Below, one piece after another: positions 36,361-51,203 of a DNA stretch of 64,000 nucleotides. Below the pieces are notes generated by a model. It had not been told where the DNA came from. It ran no database searches and saw only the letters and a program-made list of their open reading frames with translations. Positions within the stretch are counted from its first letter, which is position 1. Every line of letters begins with the position of its first letter. Source of the DNA: Trogon surrucura (lineage: Eukaryota > Chordata > Aves > Trogoniformes > Trogonidae). The DNA lies in the NCBI GenBank assembly GCA_020746105.1, contig CM036635.1, forward strand, positions 11,302,001-11,366,000. Direction: 5' to 3'. The translations under genes were made by a program, and so were the position numbers.

Positions 36361-39300
36361 GGCAGTCACGTTGTAAAATCTGATCTTCATCTCTGCTGCA
36401 GAGATGCAGGTATGTAAGTAGCAACTGTAATGTAAGAAATGTATGAGGGATCTATACATTCCCCTCCACCTTCTTTGTGCTCCAGAGAGGATTAAACTCC
36501 AATTCTATTTTTCACTGTTTATCCTCCGGCTACCCCCTTGCACTTTGCTTAAGTTTGAAGCTGTAACAGCTAAAACCTCTCATTTTTATGAACCGTCTCA
36601 AGGTATTCAATTGCTTTCCTGTAGGAGGAATTGTTTTGCCTCTCCACGAATTGTGATTGCCCATCTCTTGTGTGTGTCTGTTCTGATTATCTTTGTTGTG
36701 ATGGCTGGGTGGGAAACCACAGGCTGCAGAAAAAATTATTGCATTGATTCCTCACGTGCAAGCAAGGGAGAGGGGCTGTACCTACCTGGCAGCTGCTTGT
36801 CCGCAAGTTGGAATGTCCTCAGCAGAGCTGGTTTCCTCTGTACCCATTGTACTCCTGGGCTAGCTGGTGATAAGGAGCAGGTAGGTGGTCCTAGGGTGTA
36901 GGAGGGCACCTGGAGGGCCCTTCAGCTCTTTCTGAACATTCAGAAGCCAAGCCTGAGCTGTGAGCTGTTTGCTCAGGCCTGAGAGCATCCAGTGTCCCAC
37001 CAGGGTGGCAAACCTGCCCCTTCTTTTTTGTTTGGCAGCACCCAGCTGGGTGGGAGGCAGGTGCCTATTGCCAGCTCCAGTCTGGCCCTTCAGTAAGACT
37101 CCGTCCTGGGAAATCTTTTCTTTGTCTCTCTGCAGGGAAGCCCTCTGTTTCCTCTCAGGGTATTAGTGTTATACAAAGAAACATTGTCTTTCTTCTTTCT
37201 CTGCCTGGTCCTTACCTGTTTCCAGGTGATTACACTGCGGCACTTACAGTCTTCTGAATGCTAAAGCACTTCAGCCCTTTCCCTTTTGAGTCATCCTTCT
37301 GCCTTGGATTTTCTGCATTTGTAGTTTCCGCTCATTGCGGTTTTCCCATTCTCTTCTTCCCAGAGTAAGATAAAATTGACAGTGTGGCTCTTCTTTTTAT
37401 GCATCTCATGTAGAAGTGCAACCCTCCATCTCCTACAGTCACGGCTCAGACTGTGATAAGGTAAAGGAGAAAATCTGGTGGGTTCTTCTTTGGATTGCTC
37501 TGGTTCAGAAAGATGCTAAAATGTTTTCTGGCTTCTCTAAAGGTTACTAAAACCCACTCAGACCTTGGTAAAGCCTTGAAACAGTTCTGCTCTCATAGCT
37601 GCGAATAAGCCAAATATACATGTGTTTATTCTGTGGGGACCTTGGAGCCTGCTGTTAAGGTTACATGTGTGAATAGATCCCCCCTTGTGCTTCCAGTTTG
37701 AAGGTCAAGGGAGGGAGAAAAGACACTTGTCTGAAGCAGACCAGATAGTGTGTCTGTCCTCAGCTGTTGCTGATGGCTTATGGAAGGGAAACGTGTTTTT
37801 AGTTAGAGAAGTGTCTGCTGGATGCACCCCTGCCTGCTCATGTGGCACCATTTCGTGGTGAGGAAGCTCTGAGTAAATTGGTGTGTCTGGCTCTGTGCTG
37901 AGCTCCAGTCCCTGTAGCAGGACAAGCACACCACTGTTGTGTGGGGCCAATTAGCGCTGCAGCTCTTCGCAACTAGTTAATTAGGGTGCAGGTTTGCACT
38001 GATGTGATTATGCTGCTTCTGGTCCCCAAGTAGGCTTGTGTGCTCTGCAATGCTTTTGTGGGGCAAGAGAGCGTTGAGCAGGAAGGGGTCTGGGAGCTTT
38101 ATGTAAAGAAATGAGAAGGGAAGCACAGGAGGGAGGAGACTGAAAGGAAAGGAGCCTCTGGGAGCTGTCGCCCAGAGTAAGGAGAGGTTGGATTTGATAA
38201 TGTTTGTGTGGGGTGATGAAATAGCCTTGAAGCAAACTGGAGTGGGGTGGATGTCTCTCTGAACTGCCCTGGGTCTGCTCGGCAGCCTGTGCTGTGCTGC
38301 TGTAATGGGCAGGTTTCCTGTGGCTTAAAAAATAGACACGCTAAACAATGTGATACTTCGCAATAACGGCTTGTGCATCATAAATTAGGATATGGCCTGC
38401 CCCTTTGACCTGCCGTTCAGTCTTGCTCCGCTCCGATGCGCTCCGTCATCTGCGCGAGCTCCCGGCTGTGGGAAGCATGAGCTGCCCAAATCCTCCTGCC
38501 ACCTCTTTTTGGCCATCTCATGGCAGTGGCTGGGCTGTGCCAACAGCTCACGTATCCTTCTCGTATTGCTCAGATCAATGAGCCCAGGTCTCAGCTGTGA
38601 GCGCACTGAGTAACAGAATAACCACGGGCTAATTCTCTGCAGACAGCTCTGTTGCATTATTTATAGGTATGAAGTAATACACTGTCCACGAGGGGAGCAT
38701 ATGGTTGTTGGGCTGTCAGCATGTGGTACAGCTTCTCTCATGTCTGTCTTGCAGCAGCCTGTATGCAGGTATGTCTTTTTTGCCACTCCTCTTTACTGGG
38801 AAGCTGGCTAAAAATGCCCAAAGATAATGTATTTAGTAATATTTTGACTTCAGAAAGACAAGCATTTGTCCTGCTGGTATTGACTTACCAACTCGCAGCT
38901 ACCAACATGCTGTTGATGTTGCCTCTTAGTCTGAAATCCTTCCTGTATTTATACTTAAATTCCTTAAGCAGAGCAGTCCCCAGATGTCTCATACTTGTCT
39001 TCTTGCCATACTCCCTACCTAAAGATGATGCAAAGATGACACAATTGCCCTGTTCAAATGCTGCTTTCCAGCTCTGAATTTCACAGCTCACAGCCCTCCA
39101 GCTGAGTTCGTAACCAATTCATATTACCTCCTCCAAAATCTCAACCTTTTCCAAAGCTCCTTAATAAAAGAGGTGAGAAATGTCAGAGTAAAGAGGCTTT
39201 TTTTTTTTAATTGAAAAATGTGATTCTACTGTCATTTTCCATGGCCAAGATTTATTGAGTGAGAACTTTTTAAAGCTTTTCTTTTTATTACTTCATTTAA

Positions 39301-40416
39301 AGTGAAGTCTGAATTTAGCAAAATATTGTATTTCTATTGAAAAGAAACTTTCAGTTTCAAGCTTTCTCATTCAGGACTCCTTAATGTCACATGTTCCAGT
39401 TCATGTGAGATCTCAGCAGTCTAGCTTTCCCTTCCAGTTTGGGATAGAAAGTAATTCCAATTTCAAAGGTCTTAAAACTTCTGTGAGGAAAATTATCACT
39501 TAGCCCCCAAAAGGAATTAAAACCACAAAGAAAAGATCTTAGTTATCTACTCTTTCTTCTGCTCGGTTTTAACTGATGAGCGTGTGTAAGCATTTCCCTA
39601 ATCTACAGAAAATTTGTGTCTACAAGAAAATTAATGTTTTCCCTTTCAATCCGTGTAGCATTGGCAATGCTTTAATTTCACCCAGCACCAACTTCTGCCT
39701 CGTGCTTTCCAGTGTGAATTGGATTGGTTTTCTCAGTGTTAGCTCTAACCAGGGGAATGCTCCCATTGAGATAAATTGGTTTATTTAATAGCCCTAATCG
39801 TATTTTTATGTGTACAGAGTCAAATACAAATGCAATCAGATGTTGCTTTCCTCTTTCCCTTGCGCCTGGAGCCTGACTGATTGATTGTGCTTGGAACGGT
39901 GGAACTATGAGCTGCCCGTTTGGATGCTGGGAGGTGAAATGTCTGGGATGGCATGTCTGGGAGTAGATCAACGTACGGGGCAGGTTTTCTGGCTGGAACC
40001 TGATCAGACAGCATTGTGGAGACCCCACGTTAAGTAACCTACGGGAATGTCTGTGTTGCACTTGACAGAAACTGGTTTAATGGATGTGGAGATTGTGGCT
40101 GCAGATACCCTCTGTTGATGGAGTGAGGGAATGGAGGAGGGAACTCTGAAACTCAAGAGGTTTGGTGGGATACCCGTCCCAGTGCTCCCTGTGGCAGCAC
40201 TAGGGGCAACAGCACTGCAGCTGGATCTGAGGTCACATCTTCTTAGGAGGAAATAATTATCTGGGTCAGCTCGTGACCAAATGGAGGCACCTTTGTGCAA
40301 GGAACGCAGCCCTTCTGCACCTCCTTGTCTTTTGAGGGCTGGGTTGTGTATCTTGGTCCTGCTGGACAAAGGCCCCAGACCCCCGAGCTTGGTGTACTCT
40401 CTGGAAGCAGCCTGGC

Positions 40417-40437
40417 GGGGTGGGATGGGGGGGGAGG
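40417..40437 (+). other. Canonical G-quadruplex motif
   Basis: The plus strand reads GGGG T GGG AT GGGGGGGG A GG. Splitting the eight-G run supplies four G-tracts of three or more with loops of one to two bases, which meets the usual quadruplex pattern. No promoter or transcript is recognised nearby, so a role is not shown. Confidence 0.5.
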
Positions 40438-43400
40438 CAGCTAGTACTTCGGGAGGTGCTGCAGCCACCTTTACCAGGGAACAGCGCGATGCGATTAAAA
40501 GAGACTCGATAGCTGTAGCCTGCAGTCAGAGCCTCTCCGTGGCAGCAGTGACAACAATCCAGTCCCTTGGTCTTGAACTCGGATGTGTGGATGTGCTCCC
40601 TTTTCCCACCAGGAAGTCTCTCCCAATTCTCGTAGCCAGTCTTCAGCACGTACAGCATTCTGTTTCTCAAGGCATCACATGTCCCAGTAAAACAGAAAGC
40701 TGTGAGCGCTTCTGGGAAGAACTCCTGGAATCCAGAGGCCGCTGCCCAAATCCAAGTTTCTGGTCTACTCCGCCTATCTCTCGGGGTGATTTTTGTGATG
40801 ACAGTTGAATGGGCTCTCTGCCTGCTCCTCTTTGGGCTGTGCTCTCTCCAGCTGCTGTGTTTCTTTGAAGTGTGGATGAGACATGATCAACAAGGTTTGG
40901 GCTGGCTCCTATAGAGAAGATGTCTCAGTGCTGACTCACATCCAAGGGAGCGTGAAGAGATTACAAAAGTCTGTGCTCTGCAGGCTCCTCTGCAGGTAGG
41001 GGAAGAAGAAAGAAAATGGGATTAACTTCCCCCCCTCTCCATATTTCTAACATTAACAGCTGTTCCACCCTGATGTTGCTTAAAGCAGCAATTTAGGAAG
41101 AATTGTTGTCCAGCAAAATCTTAAGCTCTCTGGATTGCTCAGCTCACCCAAACACACCTTCTGTCTCTGCTTTGTGCTGATGTTTTGAAAACTAACTGTA
41201 CCAGGTGGCAAAGACACTTACCTCCTTCTGGTAGTCGGCTCTGAGCCTGTGCTTGCACTCTGAGGTTGAAGCAGTTTGTGTTTTCCTTCTGAAGGTGTTG
41301 GCAGTGCTTGCCCGGGTGCTGGGAAAGGGAGGAGACTTGAGAGGCTGAGATCGTGCAGGCTGACAGCTCCCTCAGTAGCAGCCCTGGGATCTTCTGGAAG
41401 GCTTTTCTTGGGTATCAGTGAAGATGACAGTATCAGAGGACACTCCGCTATGTGCCATTAAGTGATTTGTATCACCTTTGACTTGCAGCAAGCCATTCAG
41501 CAATCAAATTCCGTCATCTCTTCTTAGTAGTCTTTCAAACCAGATGATTTGTGCTAATTTGCATCTGTCCTGGCAGTAGCACCTCATGGTGTTTTTTGTA
41601 GGGTACATCTTTTTCTTCTCCAGAAAGGTCACGTGAGATTACAAGGGCCCCACTATCTCCTTGTGTGTTCCTTACAGACATGTCACCTTTGGTACCAGCT
41701 GTTGATACTCGAATTTATTGCTCTAATGGAGGTGGTCGGGGAAGGGGAAGAAAAGGATGGATTTTGCCTTGATTTAATTTAATTTTTTTTTTTCCCCTCC
41801 CCCTGGGTTTCTCATGACACTTGGGCTGGCAGAGCAAGCAGTAGCTGGGGAGAGGCTCAGCATCATGCAGGGCAGCTGTTCCCTCTGCTGAGGTGGGTGC
41901 AGGGCTGGCTCGAGAGCCAGGCACAGGTGAGGATGCTTGGGCTCCCCACTTTCCAATTTCATAGTTCATTTAGATGCACAGACGTGAGAGAAGGATTACT
42001 GCAAAGCCAGCCCTTGTCTCTCCTGACTGCAGAATTGGGATGGGAAATGGAAATCTGTGAACCATGAACTGGCTCTTGCTAAAACCTCTTCAGGGTGAAG
42101 GACCTAGAAGTATTCCCTGTTCTGCCTCTTCTGGGGTGCCTCTTCTGGGAAGTGTCTCTTATTTTGGGAAGATAAAGATTTTAAATAAATATGCTGGGGA
42201 TTTAGCTGTAGGCTACAGCTGCGTCTTGGATGTCTTTAGGAATAAGAGCTGACTTTAGAGAGAGGATGTGGAATTTGAGCAGGTGCAGGAAGGGTGAAGC
42301 GTGGCTGCTTCCCCAGAGGGGATTAAGGAAGCTTTGCTGGACTTTGTCTAACAGAGCAGAGACTAGGAGGAGGGCTGGGAGCTGCCTCTGCATGTCACAG
42401 GGAGGTGAAGGCGAGGTAAGGAAAAAGTTGCATAAACTGAAAGACTTAATAACAGAGTGAGTAGGTGACAGTTCAGGGGTCCCTGGGGCTTTCCTGCCTG
42501 CCAGAGCAGCTGCTCACAGGAGGTTGTAGGGACTGAGTCTGAGCCGCTCTCAGGGCTGAAGTGATGTATTTACAAAAGTGGTGGTGTGGTGTGGGGCTTG
42601 CACTGCAGCAGCCACTCTGAAAAACCTGTGTAGGGGGACAGGGCCTTGATGTCTGTGGAGTGGGCTTTATGTTGGTTCAGAGGCTGTGCAGGACCCCATC
42701 TGCCAGGGCCTCGGAGCTGTGTGTCGAGTGCTTTGTCCCAGCAGGCAGCAGCCTCTGTGGGTCAGTGCTGGGCTGAGCCTGAGCAGAAGTTTGCTCAGCG
42801 GCCGTGAAATCCTTATCTTTGCAGGCAGAAGCTGTGCTATAATGCTTCAGCCAATGAGTAACTTTCAGAGAAGATCGTGTCTCTTCCTATGGCACATCAG
42901 GCACATGTTTAAATTGGTGACTACTTCTTGCCCTAAAGAGCCCCGTGGCTGCAAATGAGAGCAGCTCCACGGGTGCTGTGTGGTTTGTAGCCTCTGTCCT
43001 GTATCACATCGTGCATCACTCCCCAGCCCAGTACTTACCGTCCCAGGGCAGTCGGCAGTGCCCAGGCACAGGGCTCTCCCTACACTGGGTGCAACTTCCA
43101 TGGAGAAAGGAGCAAGTGCAGCTCTATCTCATATCTCCAGGACACAGCACTTGGAAAGCTCTCCCCGTGTGCAGCTCATATCTCGCTCTGTGAATCTTGC
43201 ATGCTTTACTGAGTATTTCCATTCCTAGGTTGGGAAACCGCAATTCAATAGGGTGGAGGAGTGTAGTAGGGGATGGAGTGTTGTGTTTTGGTTTTTTTTT
43301 CTTTTTTTCAGACTTTTTCTGTTATCAGCACATGCCCAGCAGTGATACTTACTTGGGCAGCTATAATTTTCTCATTGCAGTAGGAATGTGCCTGGCATCT

Positions 43401-44173
43401 CAATTGCTTCCATTACGTGTTTCTTCTGCAGCGTGAGAGGCAGAAGCTGTGAGGCATCCCATGGCTTTTGGGGAGTATGGGGAGCCGTGAGTTATCTCAC
43501 CTGCCAGTTTTCCAGGATGATTTCTATCCTGCCTGGTGGATAGAGCAAAATGATGGAGCTGCTTCTTGCTGGTGTGAGATGCACAAATTAATGCTGTTTC
43601 CAGATCACCATCCAAGGGCTGGAGAGGAGGGATTTGGGTGTCCCTTGAGGCTTGCTACCCCAGACAACTGATCCACTCAGCCTCTTTTCTGGCCTGTTTG
43701 ACCTTAGGGGAAACAAAGATTTTTGATAGGACAAAAAAACTTTTTCTGGGAGTGTTTAAACAAATATCCATACTGATATTTTCCCACAGTTTGTTCGACC
43801 CTTGTCTTAACTAACTTGTATATCCTTGTGTCTATTGTGTCGTGCTCTGCTTATTTGCTCAACTGTTCCTGTGTGTAAAACGGAAAAAAAAAAAATCACA
43901 GCCCCCAAAGCCACAAAAAAAATTCCTACAACCCTAAAGCTATGATGTTTTTTCCTCCCTGTTCTGTTATTAAACACAGCCTTGATTTTAATTCAAAGGC
44001 TAGAAACAGGGAGTAGAACAGGCAGAAAGGATTGCTAGAAGCCTGTTTGTTGTAGCAAACGGTTCAAAGTGCAGTGGAAAATCATCGTTTATTTTGGCAG
44101 ACCTTTTTGGTCAGGCCTGCGGCTCAATCAAATTATTTATTCATCTCTGCCACCTCTTCCAGGGTCAGGATTT

Positions 44174-44217
44174 TCACTGTTTTTTATTTTTTCTTTTTTT
44201 TTTTCTTTTTTCCCACT
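44174..44217. repeat. T-rich low-complexity tract
   Basis: An almost pure T tract broken by single A or C residues. No element or splice context could be tied to it. Confidence 0.85.
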
Positions 44218-47200
44218 TTGCTAGATCTGTCTGTTTTTAAAAAGTCTTGCCAGCATGTTATAGCCAGTTTCACTTTGGAAGGCAATGAATTTGAAGCAGC
44301 AGACGGAAAGCAATGAGATACTAAACTTCCCCATTTCTGTGCAACTATGTGGTGCTTGTCAGCAACCTCAAGAATTGTAACCCAGGCTGCGTCTCTTAAG
44401 ACATCCTGGTGCCAGCCTCAAACCGTCACCCAGCCTTGCACCCCCAGGCAGCAGCAAGCAGCTGGGAATAGGCTGTGGTACCTCTTCTTATTCACCTGTG
44501 TGTGGAAGAAAGTAAAAGACCTCCAAGGCCATTTGTGTTAACGGTTGCCCTTGGGAGGTTGTGCTGTGGCCTGAGATTAGGTGACTTTGACTAGCAAAGG
44601 GTTGTAAGGAGGGTTTGAAATTATCCTCCTAGTTTTTGGAGGGGACTTACTTTTATTTCTATATTCTTGTAACGCTTTGCAATGGCTGTTGCCCACCAAA
44701 GTCCGCAATGGAAATGTGCACGTGTGGCCGTAGTAGGAGCTCAGCAGGGTTTAATGCTGGGGGATGCGAGGCTGCCCCTGCCTCCTGCACATCCATCTGC
44801 TGTGCCTGCGGGCAGGGGATTTGTGTCACAGTTTATATTGGATCTTATCTACCTGCTCAAAGCAGCTGGCATCTGAAGCTGATGCGCTTCATCTCGCTAA
44901 GTCTCTCTGTGAATACAGACTGAATCGCAGGGAAGTGACTTTCTCTCTCTTAAGGAACTTGAAGTTATCTCAACAGCAACTCCAAAAGTTCTAACAGCGT
45001 TGTTAGTACTGGTCTGAAATGCATTCTGAGATATCCCTAAATAGGCAGAGATGGAGATAACTGATTTCATTAATGCCTCTGCCAGTTCTGGTTTAGTCCA
45101 GCCAGCAGCTCTACCTTACCTGACCTCAATTTCAGGGCTTCTGCTATGAATGCCTCTCTGTTACTCCAACTCTGCCTCTCTTGCAGTCTCTTCTATTAAA
45201 TAATCCAGTCTCAAGGAATGAGGGGTGTGGGGGGGTAGTTTTAAAACTGAATCTTTTTTTGTGTGGTTAAGAAATGGAGTTGGTCTCCATAGATTTCAGC
45301 TGTTTCTTCCAAAGCCTCAGTTTTGGTCCAGAGGAAACGTGCTCCTGATAAACAATGGCCGATTGCAAACCAGACCTGGGCAGAGCATTTGACAGCTGCA
45401 GTCACCTTGTCATGTGCTGTGACTTTGATTTGTGTAATTTTGGGACACCTGTCACCCCCGTTTAGGTCCTTCGCGTTGTTCATGTCACTGCTGGTGTACG
45501 GATTGAGCTGGCCCATCGCTCTTTCATGGCTACAGCCACGCAGGCTTGGGGGCTGGTTTGGGCTCAGACATGGCACAAAAAGGATGTGTGACTGACGAAA
45601 GATGATGGCTGACTGTAAGGGCCACAGTGGGGGAGATCCGCTGGAAGAAACCTTTCCCCCTGTGATCGAACTTGGTTGCACTAAAACTAAGCAGAAAATG
45701 GGAATAGGTTCTCGGAAACAAACATAAGCTTTGCTGTAAGCAAGTGAACATAACAACAGCAAATGCAGGCAGGGCAGGCAGAATAGTAATGTTTATTTGT
45801 TAAAGGCTGAAGCTGCAATTTCATTTATTTATTTATTTTGGAAAGCGATCTGATAGAGCTGTTCTTAAAACCTTTCTTTGACATAGTAATTACCCTGTTT
45901 CTTGCAGAAGATTTGCAGATTAATGTTTACAAAGTTGTAATGCAAGGCAATGATTTTGATTTCTTGTGACTTACACACTGATTCTTTTAAATTTTTTTAT
46001 TTTTTCCATGATTCAGTTCAGTCATGACGATGCTACACTCTAAAGAATTGCAAACACAGGTGCCTCCCCTGCATCTGGGGGTGGTGGTGAGAGTAATGTC
46101 GTACCTCCTGTCTGCATTTCTTCCAGCATAGCTCCCTGGTTGTTATGTCATTTTTTTTTTGTGGTATTTTTTTGTGGCATTGGGATTGAACAATAATTAC
46201 ACTTCTGGTGATGTGGGGAGCAGGTTTTGGTGCTTCCAGAACAAGGAAATGAAGGATCTTAATTTTGTTTGGAGGTGGGAGGAGGGACAGTACTGCAAGG
46301 CAAATGATGTTCTGAATCAAGCCTTTCTGCTGAAAGACATACGACATGAATGAGGAAGAAAAGCTATATTGAAATTTCTAAATCAAATTGAGCGTAACTG
46401 CAATGCCAGTTTCTAGGCTGATGTCTCTCCTGGCTTCCTCTGTCTGCTGGTGAAGCCTGTATGACTCTTCCTCCTTTTCTGCACCATTTACAGCATGTGC
46501 AGTTGTGCTTCTTGCTTTTAGCTTGTTGCGGTGGAAGAGGCTGGGGCTGAGGAACAAGCTGGGGTCAGGCTTGCCCTTCTGCACCAGGCGCTGCAATTCT
46601 GCTTGTCGCTGAGCTTGTCTGTTGGCCAAATGTCATTAATGGCTTTGGGTCTTGGAGCAGCCCTGCCCTGGTCTCCCCTGTCGGGTCTTGGCAGGTCCCT
46701 TCTCGTAGTATTGACCTTGTCCTGCCTTGGTGTAGAACAGCGTGTTTTGTCGCCGGCGTTCCTGCATGCTGCATGTACCAGAGCAGCTATTTGCAGATGT
46801 GAAGGCTGCCTTCTTGGTCAACTCATCAGGCATTCACTGTGACTGTGAAGTGTTGTATTTGGGAATCAGCAGCAGGGATTTCTCTGTTCCTTCCTGGCTC
46901 AAAGCAGTCATGGCTGGTGCCTCCATCCAAGGTTCATGGTCTGCTGTGGTGAAAGTTACTGTAAAACTTACTTGCAAACACTGCTTGGAAGGTCTTTGCG
47001 TCAGCTTGCCTAGGGAGATTTAGAGTAAGGCAAAGGTAATCTGCCAAACTCTGATGTCCCATGGCATGAGTTTTCCTTCTGAGACATTGAATAGGGGCAG
47101 TTTTGTTGACAATTGCTTTCCTTTTTCCATATCACTAAAAAAAAAAAAATGCTTGTAGCAGGGAATGTCTCTCTGCCTTGTTTCCACCCATGCTTAGGCA

Positions 47201-50200
47201 ATGTTCAGAGATGGTGATACAGCCTATTTCTCTTTTTTTATACCTTCCTGAGCTGTTGTCAAAGGCCTCTCAAAAAAGGGAAAGTGGTAGTACTTTATCT
47301 CATGTGGAATGGTCTCTCCTTTGCTTGTCCTACTTTTTCCCCCTTAGCATACCTCCATAAATCAGAAATATTCCTTTGCACTTGTTTGATGCCAGACTGC
47401 ATAATTTGATATTAATGTTATGCTCAAGAATACCTGAAGTTGGAAAAGTTTTAACAAAACAATTGTGGTATTCTGGGGCAACCACTCTGAGGACTGAGAA
47501 GTCTGAGATCAGGAGTGCTCCTAGAATAGGACACATTTACATGAGTAATGTAAGATAAACCATCACTGATCACCTTTGAATTTGGTGATGTTCTTCTCGG
47601 AAAGGTCTCCAGGCTTCTATAACAAAGTTTAAATGTCTTCATGGATGAGAATGGGTGAGAAGTTCCCTTGAGCTGTTCCATGGGGAGGGCATCTCTCCAG
47701 GGAGAAGGCTTTTGAGGCTCATGGCCTTTGTGCTGACCTGACAAATGATATCAAGGTGGCTTCAGTGCACTGGAGTTGTATGGCTTCTCCAGAAGCCAAG
47801 TAGTGTACTATGGTCTCGACCGTAGTCTTCAGGGTCCTCATTTAATAACTGTTTAACGTATGCTACTGTCATAATGAGGTTGGGAGTTAACAGTTGTCAA
47901 CAAATACATTACTTTGTATTGTGCTGAATAAAGGGAGCACAAGGTGCAATAAATGCTTGGGGAGACTGCCCAAGGCCAAGAGACCTTTCTGGAACCCCCA
48001 GCCAGGATCCTCGCTGTCACGCCCAACTCTGTTGCAAACTGGGGATGCTCATCACAAGCTTTGCTGGAAAGGCTCTGTGGTCTGAAGCCCTGGCAGTGTC
48101 ACCACAGAAATGAGTGGCGTCTTCCCTGGCTGAGCCAGACAGCTGTTGGATTGAGACAAGCATTAGTTTTATGTCACAGCCTTGCTCTCAGCCGGGCTTT
48201 TCTACTGGTGACTGCCAAAATGTCAGTCTTCAAGGAGAACAGAGAAGCGAGGACATCATCTCGAGTTTTGAAAAACAAAGCAGCAAATACAGAATCCCGT
48301 TTAGCCTGGCTCGGGAAGTATTTACCTTGAAAGCCAGTGGGAAAACTTTTAGAAAGCACAACAAGGCAACAAAGCAAATGCGTGAACAAAAACTGTTTTC
48401 TCCCCAGGGATAAGCTAACCACCAAAAAGGGAATTCTGCAGTTGAAAGCGTGACTCCTCAGGCTGGAGAGGTGCAGATAAAACCAAAGCTGGTTAGAACA
48501 GTGCAACTCATGTTTCCTCCAATGGCTGCTTCTAATTTCACCTCCTGTTTTCCCTGGAAAGCACGTAGAGCCTTGTTTCTTTTGGATGTAATAGGTTTGG
48601 GGGATGCCAAAAACATTTTTCATTTCAGAGATTTCTGTGGTGTTTAAACGTGCAAACAGCGCTGTTGCTCAGTAGGAGAGGCTTCTCTACGGTGGCTGGT
48701 GACCAAAGCAGGTGGGGCAAGATGCGCTTCGGCAGCATTTTTGGCTCTGCTGTGACTTGCTGCCTGTGGGGGATTTGTGCATTGAAAGAAATGTTGGATC
48801 AGGAGCTGTGGAGCAAGAGGGAGAGCCAGGGTATATGGGTACTGAGACACAAACTGTCACGGGCTGTGGTTTTGTGAATGGTGTGCTTCTCATTGAGTGT
48901 GTTCGTCCTGAACCACGGCGGGTGATGCTCTACCAAGCCAGAAGCCCAATGGTTTACAGATAACCCCTCAAAACTGTCATACTGGACAGTTTATTAGGGC
49001 CACAGTGTTTGGAAGTGGTTCTGGGTCTTTCCGTATTGTCAAAGCTGCAGCTTCGCTCACCCAGCTGGTCTGTACTACTGGCATCTCTGCAGGTTAATGT
49101 GGTGGGGGGTAAGGAGAATAAGAAGCATGATGCAAACTCGGTACCTGAAGGAGCTGGAAGGCTTCTTTGACCTGTCCTTTGCAGGAAGGAGGGTGTTGGA
49201 AACACAAGTGAGGCCCGTGAGCCAGACGGCCCCCTGGCCCTTGCTGGAGAGCAGAGTCCTTGGCAGCAGGGTGGTGGTCAGCAGAGGTGGAAGCTCCTCC
49301 CTGAAGCCTTTTGATTTGGAAGTATGCTACTATTTTCAAATTGTTGTATTCTGTTGAGCTGCCAAAGGAGTGACTGCGTTACTGAGAACCTCTGCTGCAG
49401 CCAGTGGAGTGATGAAATGCTCTAGTTCCCCCTTGGCCTCCTCGTACTCACTGCCCAAGGATTAAAGTGGAGCAAGAACAGCTTTACCTGTGTGCTCTGT
49501 GACCACTCTTAGCTCCTTCTGCATCTGCTAGATGAGGAGCCTTAAACATTATTGCTACTGTGAGAAACCTGAAAAATCTGTACTGCCGAGCTTTTTGCTG
49601 TATTGACACTGGGATAAAAATGAAAGCTAAATAAACAAAAAAAAATGTGATTATCTCAAATTCCTGAGCAGCTTGTTTGCAGCCCGGTGAGTTGGGACTC
49701 TGTGGAAATTGGTTTGTGCGGCAGAAAGCCATGAGATGAAGTACTGTGGTTTTAAAATCACGTTACAGAAAGCCTTTAAGCAGATGAAGCTGCTTTGATG
49801 GTGCTTTTCAAGGGGAAATATGTTCTCCAGTATCCAGCAGAGCTTGTAACCCTTATCCCCTCTTCATGCTGGTCGCCACAATCCTGCCTATTAACAACAA
49901 TCCAGCAGGTACACAACTACTCTCTCAGCACCTTTATCCCCAAAGCAGCACAGTTTTGGGGGGATGCTGCAATGCATTGTTTAGCTAGGACTGTGGTATG
50001 CCCAGCTGGGGTTGAAATGGATGCAGTCTCTGAGCATCTGCTTTGAAATTAAAAGATAATTTTGCCTGGCTCAAGTTGTACAACTAAGTCTTGTGGTTAA
50101 TGGCTTGGTGATATGTGTATTACAGTATCATGTGTGGCCCCTGGTGGTGACCAGGATCTTGCTAAGAAAGCCCTGTAGTGAGAGGAAATAAGAGATAATC

Positions 50201-51203
50201 CTTCATGCGAGGACACGTGAGGCTCACTGTGATTGAGGTTTCTTGAGCCGAGTGCTCTGACAGAGTAAATCACTTGGGAAAGGATTTTTAGGGGGGAAAA
50301 AAACCCAAACCACAAAAACCAAACCAGGTAGGTGTAATGCCAAATTCCTGGAAGATGTGAGTATGGTGACATCTAATTTAAACATGTTTGTAAAGTGATA
50401 TCTCTCTCTGTACTTTTTGAGCAAAACCTGGTCATCTAGAAAACTTATTAAAAAGGATGTCAGAATGAGTCACTGGCTTTTATTTTTTTTTAATTTATTA
50501 TTTTTTTTAATGAAGCTGTCCTGCCCTGCTCTGTGAACAGGGGTGAAAGCATGGCTGGGCTTTATTAAACACTGTAGCTGGTTCCTGAGAAACACGAAGA
50601 AGATTCATGAAACTATGAGAAACTTGGAAACCACAAGCCAGATAGAGAGTAGTTCATAAACTCAAACTGTGAAGCAAAACTCTGTTTCATGCCGTTCCCC
50701 CTTTTTTAGTGAAACAGCATGTTCTTGTAAGAATGAGAACTTCTATCCCTTCCAAAATTAATGGCTTCTAAAATGAACTGTGGAAGCTTTTTCATAATGT
50801 GTATGAATATTTCACCTTGACTCCTCAGCACGCTGTTGGTGGACATTCACCCTCCATGCCCTCCAGTTCACCCCCCTGCAGCCCTCTCCTCTCTGAGTCT
50901 CCTCAAAGCAAGAACAGCACCCGTTGCTATTAAAGGAGCTCTCAGGAGTTTAACATCTCTAATATGCTGTGGTACTCAACATGCTGCACAAGTTTTTAAG
51001 TGCCTGGTGGTGATTAGGAGTCCAGAAAATCCCATCAAACCAATTAAATAATGTACACCTGACTGAAGGCTGCTGCAGGCTTCAGGGATGCTTCAGTGAT
51101 CGGTCCCCGCAGGCTGAGATTTGCCCTGGCCTGGGCAGCTCTCACCAAGGGGAGTTTTTGGCACTGTGCTCCTCACTTGGGTGAAGAAGAAAGGCAAACC
51201 TCT

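Larger units (their letters stand above)
36361..51203. other. Intergenic block, no gene recognised
   Basis: The longest frames (40281-40808 plus, 45241-45762 minus, 48174-48623 minus) reach 149-175 residues. They have no recognisable domain and overlap other open frames, as chance frames do. The G-quadruplex motif at 40.4 kb and the T-rich tract at 44.2 kb are the only marked structures seen. Confidence 0.6.

Noticed and set aside
40281-40808. 175-residue plus-strand frame
   Set aside because: The composition follows local GC content and no domain is recognised. Opposite-strand frames overlap it.
45241-45762. 173-residue minus-strand frame, with a hydrophobic plus-strand frame across the same DNA
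   Set aside because: No family resemblance, and both strands are open over the same bases, as chance frames often are.
47925-47965. Two aataaa signals close together, resembling an LTR or a gene end
   Set aside because: No TATA box, TG...CA ends or coding sequence upstream could be tied to them.
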